In this document: piece by piece, positions 37,045-50,385 of the stretch
How the letters are laid out: every line of letters starts with the position of its first letter
How positions within the stretch are numbered: the stretch's first letter is position 1
NCBI GenBank assembly: GCA_021292105.1
Contig: CM037869.1
Coordinates: 39,759,530 to 39,823,529, forward strand
Direction of reading: 5' to 3'
Length of the DNA: 64,000 bases
Source of the DNA: Anadara kagoshimensis
Lineage: Eukaryota; Mollusca; Bivalvia; Arcoida; Arcidae
The notes under the pieces: model-generated
What the model saw: the letters and a program-made list of their open reading frames with translations, nothing else
Database searches by the model: none
What the model was told of the DNA's origin: nothing
Position numbers and translations under genes: made by a program

Positions 37045-37430
37045 TTTTTCAACATTTTTGGAAATTATGAAAAACCTAAACTCCAAACGACTGGCCATGT
37101 GCACCAGTTCACTCGGGCCTTGCAGCTCATCTGGTCAGTTTTCGGCAGCTGCTATCTATTCCGACTACTAGCCAACAGTCGAGCTTCGACTCATTTTGAT
37201 TAGGTCAGGGGTTTAGAAACTTTCGACACATTTTTGGAAATTATGAAAAACCAAATTTTAATGATTAACCTAATTAAACTCCTAACAACTGGTCATATGC
37301 ACCAGTTCACTCGGGCCTTGCAGCTCATCTGGCCATATTTTCGGCAGCTGCTACAAGATCTAGCTATCCATATCGGACACTCGACATCCGTGCTTCGACC
37401 CCTTTCATTAGCCTAGTGCTAAACTTTCAA
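37045..37430 (+). repeat. Direct duplication of about 190 bp
   Basis: Two copies share TTTTTGGAAATTATGAAAAA, TGCACCAGTTCACTCGGGCC and TTGCAGCTCATCTGG, with CGGCAGCTGCTA near the end. Upstream of the first coding STRA6-like exon; it could be in its promoter or 5' intron. Confidence 0.65.
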
Positions 37431-37700
37431 CACGTCTCTGACGTATACCGGCTAGCCCGTCCTTCATCGAAAAAACAAAGATAACAGAGATGAAGCTTAA
37501 CCGTTTTGAGTTAGGGGCCCAGCTTACTTCAGAAAAGAAGCTGTAATAGTAATTAATAGCTAAAATGTGTAAAATTTAAGGGCCCCAGATTGAAATTTAG
37601 TGGCCATTGGCTACTGGGCCCCTGATTATCTTCATCCCTGGATAAGGTTCTAATTCTTCTTTTTCAGTGTATCAGAAAAGTAAATGGATAAATTGATATT

Positions 37701-38659
37701 ATGGCGTTTGAGTTTTTGGCATCTTTTGGAGAGTTGAACAAACTTCTAACACAGGAGAATTACAGTGTACCTAGTATAGCCAATGAATCGATACTGTTCA
37801 GGTAAGTGAAAATGTAATTAACGTGTAACAGTAAAACACGTTACTTTGGAACAACCACAAATACCCACAATAACAAGAACCAAAATTCCAAGAACAAGAC
37901 GCATTTACGCATCACAAGAACGCGAGAAAAGAGAATTTTCAGTTAGTCCAGTATACTGTAGATAAATAATATTCTAAAGGGGGAGGGGGTTCACGACACG
38001 GGGTCTCAAAACCGGTCTTTTCCTTTTGGTCAATAGGGAGCATTAATACCATTTTCTTCGCTCGGCCAGTGTAGTCTTTAGATTTACCAACGAGTAGTTT
38101 GGCAAGGCGTTGCGCGAGGCATTGTGATCCGACGCTTTAGACCATTCAGTCACCGAGATTACAGTCCACGTAATTTTGCAACAGGATAAGAACACGTGAA
38201 CACCTTCTTTGGAGCCATAACGGCGCCTTTAGGAATTTAAGAAGCCTTCCTATCAATCTTTTAATACACCACGTGTGAGCTTGCTATTCAACTGCATGAT
38301 CAGCGAAAATGTCTCTCTTCGAAACCACCTTTTATTAAAAACCTTTTTGAATATGTATCTGGTTGCTGAGGAGGAAATTACTCTTCCAAAGCAACCGGCC
38401 TCACGTTCCTAGTGTTTAACTTAATTTTTGCCAGTTTCAAAGTTTTTACTTTGAATTTTTTGATTGTGGTTTGTGCATTTATTCGGTTGTTTGTATTTGA
38501 TTGCATTGGTAGTGAAAAAGCTTCGAATATTATTAATTTATTTTTCTTTCTAAATTTGCCTAGCTGTTGATGTTTTACGAAGTATTGCAATGGTCATGTT
38601 ACAGTGGCGGATTTAAGTGGGGAGTTGCGGGGGTTGCAACCCACCCTTTGAAAAATTTA

Positions 38660-38714
<55 letters not shown>

Positions 38715-41700
38715 ATTGACTGATGTGACCCCATATGTTAATGTAACAACCCATTTCTGTATACGTGTTGTTTCGGACCCCACGTCTCTAGAAAGCTCGC
38801 GCCTAGCATTGATATACTAGTAATTCTCAACCCCCCTTTCAAAAAATCCTGGATCCGCCCCTGTGTTAAAAGTTTGAAAGTTTCATGGATTTTATGTTGC
38901 ATTTTGTTCTTATTCAGATCAGTACCATGTACACCGGCTGTCAATCATCAGAATTTCTATCTATGGCTTTTGCTACCCGGGGTAAGTAACCATGGTTACG
39001 CATTTCATTCATAATGTATTCTATAAAAGGATTGAAACAAGCACAAGGTGCTGAGTTGTGGAGGGTGGAGCGGAAAAATAGAGTTTTACGACCTAGTGAA
39101 AATTCTTTCACTTGTATCGAGGCAGTCAGTTTATGGATGGCGAAAATAACCAGAGTGTCTGGAGAAAAGCACCGATCTTCAGCAAATGAAATGACGAACT
39201 TTCTGATACAAGGATATGTCCCGGGCTGGATTCGAACCTAGGTACTGCGATCGTAAGAGCGCGCTTTTATATCATTCAGCCACCAAAGCCATTCAGATAA
39301 GGCTTGGAGAACCACACGATTATAGAGCGTGTTCCAAGTTCGTTTTGCTAGTTCATAACAGTGCTGCATGCAACTACACAAAACACCGTATAACTGGTAA
39401 TTTCCAAGGTATAAAATGTTTGCACTCTTCCAAAAAAAAAAACCAATTTCTGTGTATCGAATTTTCGCATTTGACAACTCCAATGTAAACAATGTTTACC
39501 AGCAGCAAGTTAGGCTTCAAGTGCAAGAAATACAATTCAGAGGCAATGATGAAACATGGCCCATTGTTGTTTGAGATGATTATTTTTACACGATTTCAAT
39601 TTTGTAAATTAGATTTAGACAGCGTAAATAAGCGAAAGCGAAACACTACTTTAAAAGCGTGCCACGCCTACCGTGGTATGGAGCATCGTTATTTGGTTTC
39701 CCCGAAGGACTCCGTGGCTTTTATTTCTAAATGCTGAGTGCTTGGCCAAAGAACAGTTACTACGTCAGACCCAGCCGGAGTTGGACCCCGACTTCCCACA
39801 TTTTGAGCGAACATTCTACCAACTGAACTACCATAGTGGTTCTCTAAATATTTATATATATGATAAAACAGCCACTTATATAGAGGATCTGTTCTAGCCC
39901 TAGTCATATTTTCGTTTTTCCATTTTCCATTTCACCCCACCAATTAAAGATTTTATACACTTTGGTATCCTTATTCATTTTAGGTAACATTGAGTTTATG
40001 TTTAGCCTGTAGTCAGCAGAGGAAGAATCTGTGTGCTGGTTATTTTAATGGAAGACCAGGATTAATCATGTAGGTCTTATTTTGTTCAAAATTACATAAT
40101 TCAGACGGAATGAAAGATTCAAGACAAACATAACATATATATTCGTTAACTGTTATATTACCTGACCCACAATAACCAAGCACAAACTTTTAAAACACTG
40201 ACACGTGATCACCCACCAGTCACGTGATACCGGGCGCTGGATAGGCAAGCACTTAATGCTTAACCCTGATGATTACAGCCATCTATTCCCTAAATGATCT
40301 CTAAAACTGAAGCACATCTATACCTGAATTAAACTTTATGGCTTCAACAACATTTTTAATAGAGTTGAATTTGCAAGGGTATTTTACCCGTTACAGATAT
40401 GAACATGTTATTTGAAGTATTTTTGAATCGTAATAAATCACCGACCAATGTAACATTATTTTAGCAAGATCTAGTAGAAAAGTTCACTATGTGTATTGTG
40501 ACGTATTATGACGTAAGCGGAAAAATGAGATCGAACGACCAGGAAACACAAGTGACTGGTGTAATGGAAGATAAATTTCCTTGATTGCTTGATTTTGATC
40601 AAAATATGTAGAGAGCGCCAAAGTGTAGTACAGAGAATGATAATTATATGGACAAAGCACGAGCACGTAGTTAATCTGACGTCCCATTGAAGTAAGGTGT
40701 TTTTATTTTCAGACCACATAACACGCTATCTCGTTCCAACAGATTCTCGTATGCAGCAGCGTTTGGCGCCATAACATTCTTGTGTTCATCCATTATATTG
40801 GAAAGTAGATATGCCATAGATTACACAGGTCCGCCATATCTCAAAGGTAGGTAATCCAACACATCGGCCTATTTTCAAATCAGAGTCCCAATCAAAAACA
40901 AACATACTAATCCATGTCCGAATCACAATCCAGAAGCAAAGTAAAAACTTTGGAACTGACAAGTTAGGTTAGACACGTGAACTTCCACCAGGTAAGTGAG
41001 GCCGGGTGCTCCGGAAGGGTAAGTACCTCCCAAAAATCAAAGTACAGAGACGTGCAAGAAGTATTCAAATACTTTGTAAAATCCTTCTTTCATATGAAAC
41101 CATATATATGTAAATAAAATTCTCAAAATATATTTCTTGGTCAATTTACGTGAGATTTTCACTGTTAAATGAATATTTTTACATTTACCGGGGAAAAAAC
41201 GACCAAAAAATAAATTTTTGAGAATTTATTTTACAAAATATATGGTTTTATATGAAACAAAGAAGGAATTTTACAAAGTGTCGGAATACTGAGAATTGGC
41301 AAATTAAGTTCAACATGTGAACTTTCACCAGGGAAGTAAGACTGGGTGCTCTTGAAGGGTAAGCACACCCTGTCTAGCTAGCTACAGTCGCCACGCATGC
41401 ATTCAAAATTGAGAATGAAAGAAAGATTCCAACAGATTCTTGTATTTAACAGCGTTTAGCGCCATAACCTTCCGAAAACCAGGTTTCAAATTAGAAAGGA
41501 GCTATGCCATAGATTGCACAGGGTCAACATATTCCAAAGTTAGGTAAATCTTCCGTTTCAGCATGGTCAGCTTTTGGTGCCATAACTTTTTATGCTCATC
41601 GTTTATCCATCATACTAGTACTGGAAAGTATGTTATTTATGATACAAAGGTAGCTAACTCTTCCGTTCTTACAGATTTTCGTACGAGATCTAGCTTCTAA

Positions 41701-44700
41701 TATTTTCTATTCAGAAAGTTTTGTGGTTGTTCATAGATCCTTCAATAATGCGTATCCATCAAAATGAAAAAAGATACATGTACCATTTTGTTAATACGCA
41801 GAGCGTCCATCGAAAGTCGGGGATTTCATAACTAATGTTCCGTATGTTTGTCTACCGTCTAGTCCAGTTTATCTGTTTTTGTCATGTTTTTGTCTGCGTT
41901 TGATGTTGCCAAGTACATGTTGTTTTTTCAAATTTCTTGCCTCTGTTTTTATATTTTCAGTGTTCATAGCTTTGGCGTCCATGTTTATCTATGGTGTTGG
42001 TTATTTTCCACTGTTTGCTTCACTAGCTGTAAATTCTGTTGTTGGTTATGGTGTAGGAACTCTTTACGCTTGGATGCTCGCTGCCGTCAGTTATTACAAT
42101 ACATTCTATTGTCCAGGGCTCTCCACGGTACGTTGATTACATATTCAGTAAGTCCTTGAAATTTCAAAAACTAATGTGTTTCACCATTGTATCTCGTGAT
42201 ATCGCATAAGGTTTGTGCAGAACCATTATATGGATAGTTTGACGTTTGGATGCCCCGTAAACGACGTCATTCCGGGTTTTTGTAACAAAATAGTTTTCGA
42301 AAGGATCCGCATAAATGTTATGGTTATTGATCATGCGCTACGTTGGCGAACCCCTGATATTAACCTCCGTTCAAATCTTCAAATGCACAAAATAAATTAA
42401 TGTACAATGTCTATTTCTGGCAATTATTTTAAACCCAGAACAAACATACTAATCAATGTCCGAATTACAAACCAGACGCAAAGTAAAAACTTTAAAACTA
42501 ACAAGTTGGGTTAAACACGTGAACTTTTAACATTAAAGTGAGACCGGGTATTCCGGAAGGGTAAGCACTTCCTGTTTAGCTAGCTATCAAACACAACCTG
42601 ATTATGAGAAGGAAATACCTAAATCTTTTAATATAATAAAAAATACCATATAAACTACTTTATGAAATTATATCGGTCTGCCGGAACAATATTTCAACTA
42701 TTTTGCGACTGTAAAATGGTCGTAAATTCATATTTCCTAGGTTCCGTTTTTCAAATTTGTACACAGGTTTTACTCTACATTTGTGTATGTTTTGCCTTTC
42801 GTATCGATCAGTATTTTGGATGATTGGTAACGGTGACGTCAATCAATGTATATTCCATTTCAGGTCGAATGATTGATAACGGTGACGTCAATCAATGTTA
42901 ATTTCATTTCAGGTCGAATGATTGGTAACGGTGACGTCAATCAATGTATATTCCATTTCAGGTCGAATGATTGATAACGGTGACGTCAATCAATGTTAAT
43001 TTCATTTCAGGTCGAATGATTGGTAACGGTGACGTCAATCAATGTATATTCCATTTCAGGTCGAATGATTGATAACGGAGGTGTCAATCAATGTTAATTT
43101 CATTTCAGGTCGAGTACGTTTTGTTGTTTATCCGCGGATTTCCGGAGCTGTTCTGTTTCCTGTACCTGTGTTTTAGTCTCCCCTTTAGATTCGTAAGGGC
43201 TTTGAGATTAAGGCACTATTTTGGATTCAACGTGGATAATATGACATCAGAAGATTTACATAGCTGGATTAAAAAATCTTACAATGGATTACACGTTCGA
43301 GCTCTTTTGAGACGTAAACCAAGAGTCCTCGTGTATGTAAAATGACTCCACTGTATATTTATTGTTTGGTATAAAACGATTTGTAAAATGTGACCACTAA
43401 AAGTGTCTTAAACATAATACTTATTGTTAGGTAAATCAAGGCTCATTTTAATTTTTTAAATCTGCATATTTATGGATCACCTATTGTAATAAGGCATTGG
43501 ACATTTACTCGTGTAATCACATGGATGTCAAGTGATTAATGACTTTGATAGCTAATGTGAACTTCCATTGTTTTAAATGTAAATTTTCTGTTTTTTGAAA
43601 CAAAATGGCATGGACAAACTTTATACACTTGTTGTAACTTGTAATGAGGTGTAGAACCCAATAAGTAATATATTCTTTAAGGTATAATAAGGTGTACTGC
43701 TTCATGCAAAGTATTTCCTTAGCTAAATTTGTTAAAATATATTTTAGTCCTTTGGATATCATTTCAACACCTTGAAATAAATTTTGGTTTTAAAATGTTG
43801 GGCCAAGCACTACTGATAAGGAATTGTATTTCGAAACGCCGTTTAGTGCTGTAAAATTAAAACTGGTATAATATGTAACTATAACAGATGAGTGTCTTAT
43901 TAAGAACAATTAATATCTCGTTCTCTTAATTTCATAATTTCAGAGAATATGATTCAATCAAAGAACAGATAGTAAACTTTATTAGTTTTCTTCCCAGTAA
44001 ATTAATATACAAACGTTTACCTGGTGAGTAATAGTATGTGGTTAGTTTGTTCTTGATAACTAGATAAACTGCAGCTATCGTTAAAGATCCTTAAAGTTGT
44101 CTTAAAGAGGCCTTTAAGAGAACTTGAAGATCCTTAAAGATGGTAGTACTATAAGGGGGCTTTAATGAGCCTTTATGTATCTTTAAGGAAATATTTAAGG
44201 CTCTTTAAGGGTCTTTAAAGATTCCTTGAAGTGTCTTAAAGAAAGGAGTTGGATTTTTCTGTCGTGTTGCATATATAAAATACGTTCAGCAAAATAACTA
44301 TATAAATTCTTTGTGTTAAGAAGAGTGGAATGGATTGAAGTAATGAGTAATGGCGTTTTGCGACCATGTAAACATATCAAGGTGGTCAGTTCTAAGATGG
44401 TGGATTAAACCGGATGGCTCGGATCTAAGAGCATGTTAATCCTTAAGTTAGCTCTTGAAACAACTCTAATCAATTATCGAGATCCTTTTATTAAGGAGAC
44501 TGATGTTAATGTTAAAACATGAGCATGTTCAAATTACCGCCCAAAACAAAAGTAGAAACTAAATCTGGCAAATTAAGTTAATGAAATGAAGTTCGACAAA
44601 AGAAATGAAGTCTGGTTCTCCGGAAGGTGAAAAAGTCAAACATTTCAACTACCAGATATTCAATGAAATATGTGCGTTGTTTTTTTTAAAATCATTGCAT

Positions 44701-47700
44701 TGTCTAGTGCTGCACTAGTATATATAATATGTCTCAGTTTAAAATACAATCTTCTATATACTTTTATCCATATTTATGTATATTCTAAACGTATTTATTT
44801 TCTCGGTGTACTAATTGCGAAAATTGATACAGAGCGAAAAAATTATATTATGCGTAATGTGTTATAGCGCATATTTAAAAACGCGAAAATGGATACGTTT
44901 AAATTTCATATACCTCGAAAATAAATGCACGCTAAATAAAATACTTTAACAATATATATTTATAATTTTATAGGATTTAGATACTCTTCCAGAATGTTAG
45001 CGGTGATGAGTGTCAGTTTAATAATTCTGTACAGGGTAAGTTAATATAGATGCATAAATAATAATTTATTAAAGAGAAAAGTAGCTTTAATTTTACAAAG
45101 TTGAATACAAATTTGAAGTATTTTAAATACAGACTAACATACTAGTAAATATATTGGTCAAGATCCTAGCCACAATTACAAATACAAAGTTAAGTAACAC
45201 GCGTTTGCATCCATCAGGAGTAGTGAGTGAGGCCGGGTACTTCGGAAGGGTAAGGTTAGGAGGTTGTTGTTTGAACTTAGGCGGGATTTGACCTCGACTT
45301 ACAGAATTAAAATTAGATCTTAACTGTTCTTTTGTCAAGTACCCAGCATTTAGAAATGAAGGTTACGTAGTCCATGAGAAGAGACATTAAAAGCCCGATG
45401 CTCCATGTTCCAGAACGCAATGCAGAGATAAAACTTTCAACCACTTCACCTGTAGCAGGTAACGTCTCGATATAATTGAAATATTTGTGTCTGGGATGTA
45501 AAAACCCCATTCAACTAAACAACCAAATAGCCAAATCAAAAACAAACACACCAATCCATGTCCAAATCAGAATACCAAAGCAAAGTAAATATTTTGAAAC
45601 TGGCAAATTAAGTTAAACAAATGAAGTGAGACCGGGTGCTTCGGAAGGGTAAGCACATGTTGTATTACTATATACACCCACCACATACGTTCAAAATTAA
45701 AATTTAGAATAAGTAGAACATGGAACTATGAGGCTTAAAATATATCCATGGTAATTTTGGATGCAATAGTATCATACTTTGAGGGCCTTGATAAGCCTAG
45801 GCTTGCAATATCCATGTGTATAAAAGAATACAATATGCTTTCAGATGACAGTAGAATCATTGATCTTTTCCATACCGGTGTTCCAGTACTATGGTATACT
45901 ATTAAATGGAGCATATTACGAAATTGAAAGTTTGAGGCTTCATGGAATTGCTAAAGATCTTGGAGTATACGGTGCTATTGACACATCTTTGTATCTGTTA
46001 ACAGTTTTATTTGGTAATGTATACACTGTTTGTAGATCTGAAACCGTCAAATTGTCATTTTATTTTTTTTTTTTAATTTTTCTAAATCTTCAATAGAATA
46101 TACATGTAGGTGATTCGTGAGGAGTAGATACTTTAGTGTCGGTTTTTTGTCATTGGGTAATATAAGAAAAATGTTACATGTTTTAATCATAACTTTCAAA
46201 ACCATTGTATTGAAACATCGTTGTGAATACAGTTAAAAATAACTATAAATAAGTGATTGTAAAATACCAGTCAATATTAATCAGAAGATGTTAGTGTGAT
46301 TTTGAATGTTCACTTGCCGATGGTTTCTCATAGCACTCCAGTTTCCTGAATTATAAAAAACCTCCCCGACTGCATGATAGTAAACGAATCTTGGCTGGGA
46401 CGTAATTTACCATAACCCCACTACACCCGAAAATTTTACATGTCGTAAAATATTTGTGTTCGTTTTATTTTAGCATAAATTAGCAAACGTACCAAAACGC
46501 GAACATGAAACTTTTACGGATAACTTATTTTCAATAAATTCATTTCTATTTGCTTTGATCAGCAGCTGTAAAACGCACAAATATCTTGTAACGGCGATTT
46601 TTGCAAAAATTACCCAACGCGTAAAATTCCCGATTTATACTACATGTATCAATATCAAACTCAGTAGGCAATAATTTCGTATTATTGTCAGAAATATACT
46701 ATAATTGTCTAAATTTCCTGCAAGTTAAAATTGGAAATTTCTCAAAAACTAAGGTATACTCCCATGCAAAGTCTTTCCTTCGTTTAATTTGGTAAAATAT
46801 ATTTTGGTGCTTTGGGTAGCTTTTCAATATCTTCAAAATAATTTTGATTTCATAATTTTGGTCCAAGCACTACTGATGAGGAATTGTATTCCGAAACGGC
46901 CGTCTAGTGCTGTAAAATTAAAACTGGTATAATATGTAATCAATAACAACCTATTTATGTTTTCAGCTATTTTACTGACAGCCATTAGTTTGTCGTTTAT
47001 TGTTGGAGTTATCATGATTCTCCATTCACTTGCATCTTACAGGTAATAACATTACTTATGTCCATGATATTTATCTATCTTACATTGTTTTTGACAGAGA
47101 AACATGCAAAGTTCCAATAATCGTAATTTATGTTCATTTACTTCAGCATAAAAAATGCATACAATGCCACACATTAATAAAAAGAACGTTTTGTGTATCA
47201 ACATTTATAAAATATTTTTGCAGAAAAATCTGTTGAAGCGATGTCCTCTTCGACTATGTCCTGTTCTTTATGACACATTACATTGTGTGTACAAAATGAT
47301 CTACAATTCGAGTGGTTTGTCTCAACAAACAAATTCCCTATAGCGTCATTGCATGGTTGCATATTCACTAACCCAGTGACTCCATAGGTTGTCTTTGATT
47401 TGCTATATTGGTCACTACCACGTAGATGATGTACATGCTTTTCCAGAAAATTCGTCGGCACTACTAGTATTTTTATGTACTTATTCTCAATTTCCTTGAT
47501 GGAAGTTTGCCAGTTTTCAAAAAGTTTTACTTGTTTTTTTGGATTGTGATTTAGATATGTGCTGGTATGTTTGTTTTTAATGATTATCAAAATTCTTAAA
47601 GTAGTGTTATAAGATTTTAATATTACTTTTTCTATGTCTATTCTAAATTTCGTCCTTTGATGCGAGTCATTGTTACCTTACACATAAAATTTGTCTTTTA

Positions 47701-50347
47701 TTAAAGGCGGAATCTGTTGTCATTATACAAGGGAAATCCACGACACTTAACTCCAAAAGATGAAAAGAGTAATGAAAGTTTACTGGTATGTTAGTTTTAT
47801 TTATATAATTATAGAATTGTTTTTTAAATTAAGCCTGATGTAAAAATATTATATGTTTATATCCTGGTTGTGTTTGACGCCCCATAGTTATATATTATGT
47901 TCCTTTTGTTCTTAATTTTGAATCCACACGTGTTGGACGTAGCTAGCTAAACAGGAGGAGCTTAGCATTCCGTATCACCCGGTCCTTACAAAAGTTCAAC
48001 GTGTTTAATATAACTTGCCTATTTCAAAGTTTTTACATTCCTTTAGGATTGTGATTCGGACGGACGGATATGCTTACGTTTGATTTTCTTCATTTTTTAT
48101 GATAAATAAATGTACGTGTAAGGGTTGTTGGCTCAATGTTTAGTAAAACAAGCCATATTTATATTTTTTATAAATATGTGCGTTTTTGTAGTGAAATTAG
48201 TGGGGTGGGGTGGTCAAAGACCCTGTAACAGTACTACAATTTCACAACTAGACATTTATCATTTAATTAGAGAGGTTACTTCTAGCATCAACGTGTTTTC
48301 TTTGTTATCATGGCAGTTGTTCAATTACAATTTTCTTTCTTTTATTTCACAATGTAATACACAAAGATACTGAAAACCAACGCTTATTTTTGTAATTAAT
48401 GCTATTTTATCAAAATTTGTATTTGTATTTAGTTTATGCTGATTGTCAAAGCACCTGTTACTAACCTGGTAAATAATGTATCTTTCCTTTCATATACAGG
48501 TTGGTAGTATGAGGTTTGCGGGTTACCAGGTAGCATATGTGACTTGGGGTAAATATCCATATGTTTGGTTTATGATTCAGACTACATAGCATATGTTATG
48601 TGAGAGAAAAGATTTCTTGTACAGTCAAACCTGTCCATAAAGGCCACCCAAGGGAACCAGTAAAAGTGGCCTTTTTGGGCAGGTGATCTTTATATACAGG
48701 TTTAAATAATATGAATAAAGATCAGTTAAGATACAATTCTACTGACCTTTATTAGCAGGTAGACCTTATATAGTGACAACCTTTAAGGCAGGTTGGACTG
48801 TACTCAAATTGAAAATAAAAGATAGACAAAGACCAGTGGTATATATCTTCATCTTGCATTGCCCCTTGTTCAATTAAACATACAGGGCCTTGTTAAAATC
48901 ATAATACCAAAACGAAAAGTAAGCTAAACAAACTAACTTCCGAAAATGTCACTGATTTAAATAAACAGTAAAACCTTGTTATAATGCCCCTCGATAACTT
49001 TGCCATTTCGCTTATAGCCACACTTTTTTGAAGTCCCAAAATCCGTTTTGTTTATGTTTTTCTTTATGAGCCTCCCTCAATTTATTGCCAAACCCCTTTA
49101 TAACGCCAAAATTTGACTGAACAAAATTAATGGTGGCGATGAATCGAGGTTTTACTGCATATTTTAAAAGATGATACTAAAAAATCTATTATAGACAATA
49201 AGCATATGTACAGAAGGGAGCATATTTGCAAAGTTGTTTTTATTACTGTTGTTTGTTTATATATATATAATACAATTAAATATTTTATTATAAAAGATTG
49301 CTATATTTGCTATTTTTCTTCCTATTACTATGGTAACCAATTGCCATTTATATTTTCTCTTGTCTGTTTATTGTTGCTTTGGTTGTTACTTTTCGTTCTT
49401 ATTACATGTTTTGTAGTTTATTTTGATCGTTACTATGGTAACTTCTTTTTATTCATATTACAGGTTTTGTTGTTCATTTTGATCGTTACTATGGTAACTT
49501 TTTTTTAATTCATATTACAGGTTTTGTGGTTCAGTTTCTGTTGTTATTTGTGATATTTATAATCATAGCAGTGATAGTGATACTTTTTCAATGGAACTAC
49601 GGCGAATGGATACTGGACAAGTTTCACAATATTTGGTACGGACTTTATCAAAACTGTGAAATCATTAATTTTTTTTTGTGGTTTTTAAGAGAAAAATACA
49701 CTATTTTTAAATTCGTGGTGGTTTGAAGTTATCGATAAAGTTAGTTCGTATAATAAACTTTTTTTGACATGTTAAATCCTGAGTCTGGGTCTCTACGAGA
49801 ACAAGGGAATTTGGGACACCTCGATATTTAATGACTTCACTCTATGTTATAAATAGAATGAAAACCTTTGACTTTTAATTGTAGTTTCTTTCTGCTTTTT
49901 CTAGCTATATCTGAGAAGGAAATACGAATAAAATTCTTTAAAAGTAGTATGCAGATTAACTTACTAAAACTCTACAAAGTATAACCTTTCATTTTATTTA
50001 CGTGTACTGTTTTGTATTTTTAGAAAACAGTATGTTTTAAATTGCATTTTATATTTATGAAAAATATGCACAAATATTTGTTTTATTCTTTTAGTAATTT
50101 CTTTTGTAATATTTATCTTTTAATTTTTTAAAATGTTTTGCCAATATTTTGTTCATGGTTTATTACTAGCATAAAATGTCTTTGTGTTCTATTTTTAGGC
50201 CTGTGCTAGCAACATCAGTTACAGTAAATATATTACAGCTTGTTTTAGCTAAGCTGCTGTTTTTGCAAGAGAATCACAGTGGTAATGTTTTAGCTATAGA
50301 TAACAGGTAAGTGTTGATAGTTATTAAATTTGCAACCCTCTCATTCT

Positions 50348-50385
<38 letters not shown>

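Noticed and set aside
47198-47590. 130-codon minus-strand frame in a STRA6-like intron
   Set aside because: No recognisable motif or signal, and no splice or repeat support.
49206-49508. 100-codon hydrophobic frame as a membrane protein
   Set aside because: It is T-rich intron sequence plus the duplicated splice-site repeat; only the last part can be coding, as the alternative 19 residues.
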